Shown piece after piece: positions 14,301-26,251 of a stretch of DNA of 64,000 nt; position 1 is the stretch's first letter, and each line of letters starts with the position of its first letter. A program made the translations under genes and the position numbers. The stretch is from Agrocybe praecox. Lineage: Eukaryota > Basidiomycota > Agaricomycetes > Agaricales > Agrocybaceae. The notes beneath the pieces were generated by a model that made no database searches, was not told the DNA's origin, and saw only the letters and a list, made by a program, of their open reading frames with translations. The DNA lies in contig OZ024840.1 of NCBI GenBank assembly GCA_964017145.1, positions 3,658,001 through 3,722,000 on the forward strand, in the 5' to 3' direction.

Positions 14301-14573
14301 TCTAAAAGACATATAGGAGGATATAATACCATTTAGGACGTGGACATGGATACGGACATCTGGATTTTTTTGCATAGCTCTTCACTGGATTGGACTTCGT
14401 ACTATTCCCCATACATTACCTTTTAGGAGTCGATTAATTCATGGACGGTTGATTTACAATAAATGTCGGATTTCGATGTACACGATGTATAGTGTTGATC
14501 ACATCGATGAAGTATACCCGGCATCCGTTTGATTGAACATGAATAAGACTGGCAGACACATAACATTGTATCA

Positions 14574-16872
14574 TTATCCACCAACAGGCCCCTCAACAGG
14601 CTTCTTGGCTGCCCTGGGTCCCTTTCTTTCCAGCTCTTCGCGGAGTGATGCAAACAAACGTTGTGTACGCTCTGCGTTCGGTTTCTGGATAATCTATGGT
14701 AGTTCGGTGAGCATGCATACGTCCCAAAAAGAGGACCATGGCGCGAAAGACTACCAAAAAAAGACACATACCTCCTTACAGCACGTAATCAGCTTGTCGA
14801 TCAGCATCGTTTGTCCATTCTGAGCATCCTCAAGGTCTTTCCTCAACGCGCGATTCTATACAGGAGCGACATATCCACGATCAGGAGGGAGGAAATAAAT
14901 GGAAAAGGGAACACGAGCAACATCATTGCCTCAAATACAGAGACTCATGATCGGTCGTGCAAATGACTGCATACCTCTTCCTCTTGTTTCGTAGCTCTAT
15001 TTTTCTCCCCCTCTGCTAATTGTTTCTGCTCTGCAGCGCGAGCACGGGACAGAAGGACCTCAAGCTCTTTTGAACGAATCACACATTCGAAGTGTCGTTC
15101 CCGAAGCTCGTACTGGCGGAGGACCTCTTTCAGGCGTTCTCGGATGCTTTTAACATGTCCCGTCAGTGTGAGGGAAGGCAACCAAAAAAGGTGAACTTAC
15201 ACAGAATCGAAAATCTCCTCTATTGTCCGTTTGGCCCTGGAAGACGACGATTAGCAGACTGTGTCGGGAGGTATTAAACACCATTTACACTTGAGGGTCG
15301 TCTGACCAATTCTTCTTTAGCTTCTCGCGGCGAGGTTCTGCGTGCTCCTGCTGCAAAAAAAAGGATAGAGAGATAAACTTTTCTATCGACCTTAGCATGA
15401 AAATAGCCAAATACCCATTGTTCTGAACCTCCACCTCCTTCTGTCAAATCCATCAACTCGACAGCCACTATTTCATCCCCCTCATCTATCCCAACTTCCT
15501 CCGGGGTCTGGTCTGCCTCTAACATTCGTCCGTTATAGGTGAAGATAAATTGCATCCCAGAGCTTGAATTCGTAGAGCCAGAATAATGTGTGCTGGCTGC
15601 TTCCGACCTCGCGGTGCCATTCATTGGACTGGTATCTTTCCCCTCCTCTATTTTCCCTCCAGTCCGCTCCATGCGTTCCGTCCACGAGTTGATCAGGCGA
15701 GAAAGTTTGGTTTTGCGAGATATCTTGAAGAACAGTTCAGCGCGGTATCTACAGACAACCTTCACCACGATGTCGGGCATTTCGCGGTATTTCGCATCTT
15801 GTTGCTTGACTTTATCGGCACGTTTGGCGAAGTCGGACTTCATACGCATTAGCTTTTATTGGAGTATATCAGCTTGTCGTACAAATGTGAATAGTATGAC
15901 CACTCCACCTCTTCCTGAGCTTCCTCTACGCTCTGAGCTAAACGTTTTCCATCTTCCTATAATTAAACTGTTAGGACGACGATTGCAAAGGCCGGGAATC
16001 GGACGTACTCTCAAGCGTTTGTTGTCCTAAGATTGCATGCAATATAAGGTCATGAGAAATAGTAGGGGTTGATATTTATGAGAGGTTGTATGACCGCACT
16101 TTCTGTAGTTCACGCGCGAGGTTCTCCATCTTGGTCTTAGTCTGATTCGCCTTAGTCAATTGCCCTTTGGCTGCATGTCGAGGGTCAAACACTTGAAACG
16201 ACAGCATAAAAACAACGCGCACCAGCATCCTTGTCTTTGACAAGCTTCTGCTTCTCCTTTGAATGATCTCGCTCCATTCGCTTAAGTTCAGCGAACTATA
16301 GTATAGCCAAATTGTTAGTGACGTCTGCCGAGTTTGTTATTAGCGATTTGGGGTTCTACCAATTCGATGTATTTGTTATGAATGGCATTCTCTTCCAAGC
16401 CTTTGACCGACTTCTGAGCCTCTTCAGCTGAGGGAAAGAGAAGAAAAAAGTTCGATATAAATCTTGTGGTAAGTCACTGGGAAGTGACGACAGCCGCCTG
16501 GTTGCTGGAAATTTGTACGTACCAAATCTTCTTTCCTCCTCTTCTTCAAGAACCTCCTCTTCCTCTAGCGCTGCTATTCGATTTTTCAGAGACTCGTACA
16601 TCGTTGCGGGGTCAATTGGAACGTCATTCCGCTTCTTGCCCTTGCCACTCTGTGCAGGTGGATGGTGGCCATTCACATCTGTTACATAAGAAGCCGTTAT
16701 GAATAGCACATTCTTCAGCAGGAAAGTTAAGGCTACTGGACGCACTATTGCTTTGGATTGGAGGTGCAGGGGGCGCAGTGACAGGTGCCGGAGGTGCTGG
16801 TCCGGCTGGTGGAGGTTTTGGTTGTCTTACTGGAGGCACGGCCTGCTGAGTGGTCGCGTCCGAAGCATTCAT
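14574..16872 (-). CDS. Taxilin-like coiled-coil protein with an embedded SUMO-like domain
   Basis: Taxilins are long coiled coils that bind syntaxins and affect membrane traffic. The ATG at 16872 opens a Pro/Ala-rich tail, then a coiled coil with KMENLARELQKDNKRLREDG, the taxilin core. Downstream taxilin sequence (ERLKEVLRQYELRERHFE, then SKELEVLLSRARAAEQKQ) runs to a C-terminus ending VEGPVGG, stop at 14574. Between the two halves, in frame across short introns, lies a SUMO/Rad60-SLD-like domain: IVVKVVCRYRAELFFKISRK, KLSRLINSWTERME, then MQFIFTYNGRMLEADQTPEE and DEGDEIVAVELMDLTEGG. Phase-2 junctions near 15289 and 15203 join it to the second taxilin half without a stop. The alternative is two genes, but the domain is flanked on both sides by taxilin core. 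Confidence 0.7.
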
Positions 16873-18272
16873 TGAAGGTAGAACGGATATACGACGCTCG
16901 AGGGATGAAGAAACAGGGATTAGAAAGAATTTGAGTGGCAAGGTGAGGCTGAACGTCGGAGAAGGACTTCAAAACTAGCGTGTTCTTTTGGTCGACAGAA
17001 AAGGAATTGCTTTGTACAAGTCTTTACTCGATCTATTTGCTCCGTCATTTCAAAATAAATCTACACCTATGTTCTGACTAAATTCGCTTCAACATTCACA
17101 ATAAAATAATTTTATCATTGTTGCAATATCTAATTGTATCATGCTACCCGGATATTTTCCTGAGAAATCTATGACAATCGTACTCTATATCTATTTGCGA
17201 AAGGACAACGCTGCCTATGTAAACCTTCGACTATCGTGGATCCTCAGAATCTTCTTCGCATCTGATGGTACGGGGACCCGAAATGCAACCGATGGTATGC
17301 CAGCGAGTCAAAAAACAATCATGACGCTGGTTAGAAGCCAAACGGATGTCAGAGGGAAAGTTGATTTCTGCCGAGGAAGGTCAAAAATAGCGGGCGACAG
17401 GCTATATAGTCATTTGACGGTAATGCTAATCATAGGCTTGTAGTCAGAACTATGTTCGACTTTCTTCGCAGATTAGGAGGCTCAAATGGAAGATCAGCCG
17501 GTAAACTATAACTCTGAGCTACCAGTGGCCCATGCCACATTTCAAGCGTGAGAAGACGTGCAGGATGAGAGAAACCTATAAGCAGGTACGTCGGGCCTAA
17601 TTGACGCTTGAAAAATATACGAAAATAGCTGCGATGTTCATACCTATGGTCCGAGTTGGTCGTGCCAGGATGACCATACAGATAAACAATAGGAAATCAC
17701 TCACAAACCTTGTAAACACAGTTCGAGAAACCAGTCTCATTGAAGAACGTCTGTTTACTAGATAGTTGATCAAGGCTAAAGACCGTATAATTTCATGCCA
17801 AGAAAGTTCCCCTATCATCCACATCTTGGTAAGAGTGACCTGTTAGGGCTGCTTGTTGTGAAAGTCGGGACGCCGTCTCTGAAGTCACCGGGCAGTAGGA
17901 GAGAGATGAACGACTGCGGAGACCTTGAAATATCAGTCCGTGACGGCTAGTCAAATCTCAATCCCATAGGTGTATGGTCGCGGTAAAATGGACGAATGAT
18001 CCGTCAATTTCCCGTCAATCTAGGGAATTTTCACAAGAAAGGTGTGTCGCTTGTCGTCGTCCTTAGTCAAAATAAAGGTGACTCTGATCGAAGTCTCTGG
18101 AGAAAGACTGATGTTTGACTGTATTAGTTTTAAAAGCATCAGAGTCGAAAGTCATGTGATCGTGCAGGCGACGCGCGATTCGGAATCCGGATTCCAAATT
18201 CGATCGTTTGCTAGTGCACACATCTTTGAGCTCGACCTCCTGTTAACATCACGCAAAGTCCCTTTGGGCACC
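16873..18272. other. Divergent intergenic region, taxilin-like / BRCA2-like
   Basis: This is 1.4 kb of moderately AT-rich sequence. The open frames in it (such as 17141-17443 plus and 17597-17824 minus) are short, have no recognisable motifs and no supporting splice pattern. No gene or repeat was recognised. Confidence 0.4.
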
Positions 18273-21200
18273 ATGCTTCGCTCCGGTAACGTATTCTCCT
18301 GTAAGAAAAACTTTGCTACTCTCTGACATATGTCAATTCAGCGTCAGTATCACCAGTACACAAACGACAACGACTTTCTTCACCCACATACGACGACCAA
18401 GTGGAAGAGCTGACTCTCGATGACCTCGCTGCTTTTGATGCTATTGAACTACGACTTTCTCAGCAAGCAACTACCTCAAATTTTTACAAGAGACCAAGAT
18501 TGGAGGATGGAAGAGACACATCGGATGGCTCGGGGAACTTGGATGGGAAGACGAACGTAGAGTGGGGTAGTTCGCAGCTTCAAGGACCATCTTCGTCTTT
18601 TCCTGGTTTTTCATTTGCTGGATCCAAACGGCCTGAACCCGCATATGATCCTGATAACCCTTTTACTGTTGGATTTTCCCCCGCCTCCAAACTCCCTGTG
18701 CCGGCATTCAAACCACCTATGCTAGTAGGATTCGCTTCCGCATCTAAATTACCCATGCAAAAGGAATTCTTACACGAAAGGTCACCATCTCCGGAAGCCC
18801 CTCCTGAACCAGACTTGGACTCTTGGTTTAACCCAGCCCCCACAGATATACCTGCTGCTGCGTTCGCCACGCCCATGTTTGCTCCCGCTTCTGTTGTGGC
18901 CGGATTTACTACAGCATCGTCTAAAGCGGTGATTCTACCTTCGAAAGAGGCCTTGGCTAAAGCGAAAGCGAAACTCGACTCATGGAACAGGGAACCTGAC
19001 GAGAACGAACGCAGCACAGAGAATGAATCCCCGTCCAACCCTAGGTCAGCCAATACTGCCGCTAAATCAGCTGCACCAACCGGGTTCAAGTTGGCTTCGA
19101 GTGGTTTCATTGCACAATCACCCCAGAGAGTCGCTTTTCAGTCGGTTACGAATACAGTGAATTCTCCTAACTCCCCCTCACCCGCAGGCTTCTCTCGTCC
19201 CTCAATAGCTGGTCCGTCGAAACCAATAACGCAACCCAACTTCCATCGTCCCGGTCAGTTCAAGGCCCCCTCTTTCAGGCAGCCGCATACATCTACTCCA
19301 GGCTCAGGGTTTGGCTCTCCTCTGAACCCCAACCGTAATACACCATCTCAAGGATTCGTATCAGCTGCGAGCCAACATCCGCTCGCCGCACCTCCTTTAA
19401 CAACTTCGAGAAATGCTGCCCCACAAACAACATATATCAACGCTTCATCTTTTACTACTCCACTACGACCTCGAATCACAAAACCTGTACTTAAAACGAC
19501 ACCGGCTCCATTTAAAACGCCATTTAAGTCTGGCATGCGGCCTGGAGAACCAGGTCGTGCTGCACTAATAGCAAAAGGAAAGACCCCCTTGCGTGCAATG
19601 ACTAAAAACCAGCCTCCTATGCAGTCAAATCAGAATTTGCTGGTGAACGAAAGGCTACTTCGAAAAGTCTTTTTCAAACTCGGTAAGTTCCAGTGTAACA
19701 TGTATGCATCAAAATTAAGTTCACGCAATGTACATAGCTCCTCCATCAGAAAGAAAGTCCTTAGCAGAATCTGGTTTGAGACCACAGCAATATAGTGTTG
19801 AAGAACTTGAGTATATGGGCGTGTAAGCCTTACCGTCATTTAATCCTTCGCATTAACTTGACTCAACTCTTCCAGTAACACTACCACACTCGGCCAAATT
19901 ACGCCAAGCACAGCAATGTACTATACCTTCCACACCACTGACTCTACCCCTCCTCCATCTACTGCGTCTGCTCCTTCTGTTTTGCTTGGTCCTGCTCAAG
20001 CACTAAATGAACTTCTGGAACGCGGGTGCTCCCTCGCGACTAAACCTTGGGTGGATAATCACTGGTCTCTGATTCTTTGGAAATTGGCCGGTATGGTTGG
20101 CTTAGATCCAGAGAAAGAAATGAAGCCAGATGAAACAAAGTGGTGTTGGGCGGAGGTCATTAGGCAATTACTGTATAGGTATGCATTCTTCGATGGTTAA
20201 ACGAGAAATTCGATTTAACATGTCTTGATACGTAGATATGAAAGAGAGCTGAACGAGGGTATCCGCCCTCCTCTTCGGAAAATCGCCAACCAAGATGCGC
20301 CTGCGGCATTCCCTACGGTTCTTTGCGTATCGGATATAATATGGTCTCCTCCAGGTGTAACAGAGGATGGATTGCCTATCGAACCACATCCCGAATTAGA
20401 GGTAACTGATGGATGGTACCGCCTGCGAGCTCAAGTAGATCTTCCCATGGCCAGAGCAGTGCGGAAGGGTACTATCCGGATAGGGAGGAAAATTGGAGTA
20501 GCTGGTGCTAAGGTTTGTATATCTGTCTTTCTAATCAATACCACGGTGAAGTGAAAGTGCTCTTAATTAATCTGTACAGCTATCAACAGAGAAGAAAGAT
20601 CCCTCCGAGATCCTGGAAGCATACAACTCGACCAAACTTTCATTCTCCGGGAACTCTTCCCACTTAATGCCATGGCATTCAAAGCTCGGGTTTATGAGAG
20701 GTCCATGTATTTCGACGCTGCACAGCTTGACGCATGACGGAGGACTTGTGACGGCTTTAGACTTTGTAATAATCAGGGTTTGTCTTTTTTTTCTGTTCCT
20801 TACTGAACGAGAATGTCAGTTGATGGGCGCATATAGACTCTTCAAGTTGCGTTCCTCGAGTTCAAGGAAGATGAGGAAGGCAACAGAGAACAGGAAGGTC
20901 CAAGGAATGAGGTCGAGGAAAACCAGGTGAATGAACAGTGGAAGGTATATATATATTCCGCTCCGTCGCAGTGTTATCATTCATTGATCTCGAATTTTTT
21001 AGAGACGTTATGAGATGGAAGCGTCGAAACTTCGAGCTCAGTACGACAAAAAGTACTCTCGTTACGATGGGTATCTTGATCGTCTGGAGAGGAAAGCCGG
21101 ACATAAATTCAATGCGGAAGATGAAGGTTTGGCTCTTCTACTAAATTTCCATCTTCCTCCTTTGTTAATTAATTGCTCTTCTCCGCATAGTCGGCCCTCC

Positions 21201-21732
21201 AGACAATATCGACTCGTTATTTGACGAACTCGAATTCCCCGATACCGCTGCTGCTGTGATTGCACGAATATCGCCCAACGAGGCAGGATGGCTCGCTCGT
21301 CATATCCGCAGGCAAAGCGAGGTCAATCGGGAGCGTATGGGTGAAGAGATCGAACAGGAGATGAAGACAATTTGCCCTCCGCGCAATGTACGGTCCTTCC
21401 GCATGTTGGTCGTTCAGGATGCGAGGACAATACGAAAGCCTGGACATCGTGAAGGTTTCCTAACGGTGTGGGATGCGTTGGCGTTGTCGTTAGAAGAGGA
21501 CGATGGGAAGAAGGGCGGTGGGTTTGAGGTTGGGCAACGATATTTGGTGGGTGTTTTGTCTTGCCTTGTCTTCTCCATGAGTATGTGTTCAATTTCTGAC
21601 CTACAACCGTAGGCCACCAACTTGGTACCAACGCAAGCAAGCGCGTGGATGGACGATGGACCTGGCTCACAAGTGTTTTTATGCACAACTCGCAATACGC
21701 GGTGGACCAGGATACCAGTGTCGATGCAATGA
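18273..21732 (+). CDS. BRCA2/Brh2-like recombination mediator
   Basis: Loads Rad51 on ssDNA during homologous recombination. A tiny first exon (ATG at 18273, MLRSGNVFS) joins a large exon. That exon carries repeated F-x-x-A-S units, the best being GFTTASSKAV...ALAKAKAKLDSW at 18902-18985, a good BRC repeat (Rad51 binding). A helical domain (WVDNHWSLILWKLAGM) is followed by OB1: VLCVSDIIW, LEVTDGWYRLRAQVD, SKLGFMRG, LTHDGGLVTALDFVIIR. A short tower-like charged segment (SRYDGYLDRLERKAGHKF) and an OB2-like region (FRMLVVQDARTIRKPG) follow. The stop is at 21730. About 975 residues, compact like Ustilago Brh2. A clear third OB fold was not seen. About nine introns. Confidence 0.87.
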
Positions 21733-22016
21733 TGGTATCCTTTTTAACGGGATCCTGTAACACATTAGTGTGTGTACTTCTAATGTAACAATAGCTCTAC
21801 ACAGTAATCATTACCAATGATAGACCAGACTAATTCCAGCTTGCACATTTTATAGCACAATGGGACAAATTAACAATTCGTGAATACAATGACTGTGCGA
21901 ATGTTAAATATGCGTATGTCTCGTGTGGTGATAGCGAATTAATTAGTACTAAGGCTACTCTACAGTCTACTTAGGTTCAAGCCCACAAATGATAAATGAC
22001 AAGCAAGGGTAGAAGA

Positions 22017-23689
22017 TTAGGCCTTAGCCAGACCATACTCCTCAAACTGCTTCCAAGCATCTGAACCGATGTCTTCGTGACCCATACACACGACTGTCGG
22101 CTTGCTTCCCGAGTTGGGTCCAAAGATGCGCTCAGCTACACGTCTAACGTCTGATGGTGTCACCTTCTCGATCTTGTCGTTCATCTCTGTCACTGGGACT
22201 TTGCGACCGTGTACGAGGATCTGGAAAAAAGAGAAGGAAAAAGGAAATGAGCTAGAGGATTAAAAAAGCGATGGCTAAAAACGTACCTGTCTGCCCAAAT
22301 CCTCGACTTCGACCATCCTGCTCTCAAGTGCCATCATCAAACTCGAAGTCAACTGGTTCTTCGCCCTTTGCAGCTCCTGGTCTGGCACATGGCTATATAG
22401 CAGCAGACTCAACTGATGAATCAAATGTGGGAGGATCTGAGAGGGTGTGTTCCCGCCCGACAGGCCGCTGGCGGCAGGCAAGAAGCTCGCAAACAGCCCA
22501 AACAGACTCGAATCGTTGTAGATGTGGTGGAACGAAGCGCAGTGGTCGATCTGCGTGTAGTGATTGAGGATCTGGGTGTACAGGCGGGAGTACATTCCCT
22601 TGCCTGGGCCACCTGCAGAGAAGGAGCCCCCGCCGCCGAGGAGGACTTGCATAACGGCAAGCGCGTATACATCGTCGTCGTTGATCCCAACGCCTTCGTA
22701 GGCGATGTAGAGGTGGTTCAGCTCTTGTGCGGGGTCGTGGATGAAGCGGTGTCCGCCTGTATATGTGGATGTAGAGGATTTGGGGACGGCGGCGGGTGAT
22801 GGAGATGGAGCTGTGGGGAAGAGGTAAGAGGCGGCACGGGTTAGGGATCTGGCGACGTTGGGAGAGGACGAGGTAAGGAGGTGTGGAGGGACCTGAGGTG
22901 GTCGTGAGGATGTCGACGGTGAAGTGGTAGAGGTTTGTTGGGATGTGGAAGGTTTTAGGGAAGAAAAATATTTGTCGACAAGCTCGACAAGTTCTTGATG
23001 CGGCATGCCCGCACCCGCGATTACCATTCGCTCGGGGCGATACCACTCTGACAGGCTATGTCGCAGTAGCGCACCGTTCATTGCTGGTATCTTCTCCTCG
23101 GGGCATAATAAGGGGTTCCCAAGCCCCGTGTTATTGTACGCGACACTATGCAGCACTTCAGGCAGAATCATCTCCGGTTTGCTGGTTATCTCCCTGATTT
23201 CATAAGCTGCGGCATCCCGTTGTGCTTCGAGTTCTTCCTCGAGGAAAGCGGGGTTCAGGACAGTGTCGGCGATGAGGGACAAAGCAAGAGGTGTTCCCTG
23301 ATGCGCATGAGAGGATTGGTACATGATATTTTCTCGTGCAGAAGCACACATTATTTGGCCGCCTAGTGAATGGATGTCATTGGCCATTTGTTCATCTGAC
23401 CGAGTAAGTGTAGTCTAGAATGATTTTAATTTCTCGAATATATCATAGCAGAATAATTCCTCACCTTGAAAGCCATCCTATCCAAGAAATGTGATACTCC
23501 TGAAGTAATTGGAGTTTCATACCGCGAGCCAGCATCGACATAAAGCCCAACTGAAGAAAAGTGCCCCGGGGTGTGTTCCGTCGCGACACGGATTTTATTG
23601 GGCAAAGTGGTAATTTGAGTAGCTGGAGGTGCGCTGGCAGAGGTAAGGCTCCTCTGAGCAAGTCGTGATAATACTCGAGCTTTCCGCAT
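22017..23689 (-). CDS. MAS2: Mitochondrial processing peptidase alpha subunit
   Basis: The non-catalytic half of the matrix MPP that binds presequences and presents them to MPP-beta. The ATG at 23689 gives a basic, Ser-rich presequence (MRKARVLSRLAQRSLTS). The M16 fold follows: HFSSVGLYVDAGSRYET, SGVSHFLDRMAFK (the degenerate zinc site expected for alpha), EIREITSKPEMILPEVLHS and EWYRPERMVIAGAGM. The glycine-rich loop GGGGSFSAGGPGKGMYSRLY is the alpha-subunit signature for substrate binding. A Ser/Thr-rich insert lies near 22780-22960. The C-terminus ends EEYGLAKA, stop at 22017. Few introns. An upstream in-frame extension to 23701 has GTG, not ATG. Confidence 0.93.
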
Positions 23690-24737
23690 CGTCGTCGTCA
23701 CTGGCGAAGGTGAAGGCCTTCCCAGGACCCAGAAACAGGGACGACGGGAAAAGTGAAGATCACGTGTCTGTAATGACTAAAGCGCGTTCTGCCGAGGCGC
23801 GGCATGAGATTAGTTTCTCTCCCTCTCCCTTCTGAGTTCTTTGCTCTAGAATAACAGGTTTCCAAGACGTCTTATGGGCGAAACTGCGAGGACAGCTTCA
23901 GAACTTCAGCTGTTAAAAGTCACTGTCACTACGTATCATATGTAGTCTGCACACGACAGTGCCTGCCCAGTGCCAGTACCTCGGGCAGGTTTACAATTAT
24001 ACCAATATTCGTTTCAGGAGCTCTTGACGATCAATATCGCAGATAGAAACTCTGCATAATTACATAATTCGATAGAGGACCTGTCGTCCTTAGGTGATAT
24101 ATTACGGTAAATCAAGCACTCCTTTGTTTCGTCCCTTGAATGCCTAATTGATTCACCGTACTATGGCATGCGGGGGATCAGAGTATTGCGCCCAAGTTGC
24201 AGTCCATGGGGTTTAACTTGGTACGAATCGCTGTATACTAGCTGCGGGAGAAATTTAGGCGTCTTTCTCGTTTTTACTCACTTCCTAAAACCCTATATTA
24301 ATCTGACACAAGTGATTAGCGGCACCAAAGCTGGAGGAAAGAGGGAAATCAAATATTTAGCACGCGCACAAGTCCGTGATGTGTCATCAGCGCTTCCTTA
24401 ATAAGCGCACATGGTAGCCCGACCTTCACTGCGCCGCAAACCACTTCTGAAAGCTGTCTCCTAGAGACCGAACACTATGTTAGAAGCGGGTTTAATGAGC
24501 GCAGGCCGTCCTTGTCCGAGTACAAAAAGAAAGGACTCTTATCCAACCCACTGTCTTGTCGATAATAATTTTGACGCCTGCGCCTTGTGTCATCTCGGCA
24601 CGTGGAGTCGGACATTCGACGACGCGTACGGACACCGGTCAAAATATAAAGTTTGAGGTCATCGCTGATATCCTTCCCGAATTGCCTCGCCGTCTGCCTC
24701 TTTTCCTCTCTCTCCCATCTTCCACCACATTGGCGAT
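23690..24737. other. Divergent intergenic region, MPP-alpha / ceramidase
   Basis: Just over 1 kb between divergent gene starts. No coding sequence, RNA gene or repeat was recognised. The stretch before 24738 is CT-rich (24700-24725), a common pattern ahead of fungal transcription starts. Confidence 0.4.
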
Positions 24738-25923
24738 ATGAACCTCACCAACAACATAGCCCCCTGGCTCCAAAAGCCTGGTGTATGGGGACCTGTTACT
24801 GCTACCCTTGATTGGTGCGAGGTTAGTTTCTACTTGAGCTCGCCTGTTCGGAAACGTCGTTCAACTATTTGTGTAGCTGAACCATCAATTTTCGCCTTAC
24901 ATCGCCGAGATGGCAAATACCTTTTCGAATCTGTTCACTGTCGCCATATCTTTAATTGGATGCTTTCACGCGAGAGCGCAGGGACTGCCTTCGCGATATG
25001 TAGCGGGATATGCTGTATGCACTTTCTTTCGCTAGTGTTAGCCATCTTACAGAGCGGCTTTGTTGCTCTAGGGCGTCGCACTTGTAGGCATCGGATCATT
25101 CTTCTTCCATGCGACACTACTCTTCGAAGCACAGCTCGCGGACGAGCTGCCAATGATCTATGTAGGTTCCATGAGCCTGTTCTTGCTCTTCGACAGTGGT
25201 CCAGGATTCAATATCCATAATGCGCGTTCCCAATTATTGGTCGCGCTCTTGGTCGCGTTTGATGTCGGGTTTACCTGGAGCTAGTGGGTACATTACATTT
25301 GTCATCTTTCTTTCTCTCTTAACACCGATACGTCTTCCGTCCCATAGCATGATCTGGCGAAACCCAATATATCACCAATGCGTATTCGCATTCACTGTGA
25401 TCTCTACGACCCTACGGGTCGCCTACATCTTACATAACCACCCTTATGCGCACACCATCCCGAAGAAGAAAAAAGATGATATTATCAATTTTTTCAGCTC
25501 CGGCGCGGTGACGTTCGCGTTGGGGTTTGTGGTGTGGAATTTGGATAACGTGTTTTGTGAGCGTTTGACAGGGTGGAAGGTACACCTCGGATGGCCTGGA
25601 GCATTTTTGTTAGAGGGTCATTCATGGTGGCATATTTTGACGGTATGTCCCTTTCTTCTTCTTGCCATTAGTATAAGGAATAGGAGAATTGAATATTATT
25701 TTTTGACGTGAAGGGTCTTGGCACATATTTGATGTTCATTGGGATTCAATGTATGCGCTTTATTTCTGCATCTCCAGGCTTGCTTGGTTTTTCTAATCTT
25801 TTGATAGTTGTGACCCTTTGCGTGAAAGACGACCCGAAGAAATATGAGGTCCATTATCGACATGGACTTCCCCATATACGGAGGTCGCCTGAATACGAAG
25901 CTGAAAAGGTGAAGGTCACATAA
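24738..25923 (+). CDS. Alkaline ceramidase (Ypc1/Ydc1 family)
   Basis: An integral ER/Golgi enzyme that hydrolyses ceramide to sphingoid base and fatty acid. The ATG at 24738 gives MNLTNNIAPWLQKPGVWGP, then LDWCE joined by splicing to LNHQFSPYIAEMANTFSNL, the N-terminal signature. The predicted zinc ligands are present: SFFFHATLLFEAQLADELPM, and EGHSWWHIL with two His. Hydrophobic helices surround them (SLFLLFD; LLVALLVAFDVGF; CVFAFTVISTTLRVAYIL; FFSSGAVTFALGFVVWNLDN). The C-terminal tail is charged (HIRRSPEYEAEKVKVT), stop at 25921-25923. Six or seven short introns, with the first right after the CE motif. Family assignment is firm; substrate preference cannot be read. Confidence 0.9.
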
Positions 25924-26251
25924 CTTGAATGACCTAGACCTCTATATGAGAAGAACCAAAAGTGCAACGCATGGTTAATCACAGACTAATGAAGATGAAG
26001 ACGAAATACGAAGAGGGGCTTGAAGTTGAAGAGTAGTGTTCAGGGTTAGGGCTAAATTATCAATTTTGTTGTTGTTGTACCGACGTGGTGTACGTTACTT
26101 TTTGGTGAGGTGAATAAGATATATGAATATCTAGGGGTTGGGGAGAGGCCTTCCGCACAATAGAGTGATCATAGTATTGATTTGGAGTGAGTAGGGGGTA
26201 ATATTAGTATGCAAATTAGCGTGTAAGGTGGAATGAGAACCCTTTAATTTT
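25924..26251. other. Convergent 3' intergenic
   Basis: The shared 3' flank of the ceramidase (+) and EF-Ts (-) genes. It is TG/AT-rich with no coding features. Confidence 0.4.

Noticed and set aside
13599..14375. 258-codon antisense frame opposite UAP1
   Set aside because: The sense strand carries the full conserved UAP1 sequence; the antisense frame has no known motifs.
17597..17824. 75-codon hydrophobic frame with an ATG
   Set aside because: Short, isolated, no homolog recognised and no splice context.
22393..23046. Long minus-strand frame overlapping MPP-alpha
   Set aside because: Different frame of a clearly identified gene, Arg/Pro-rich composition with no motif.
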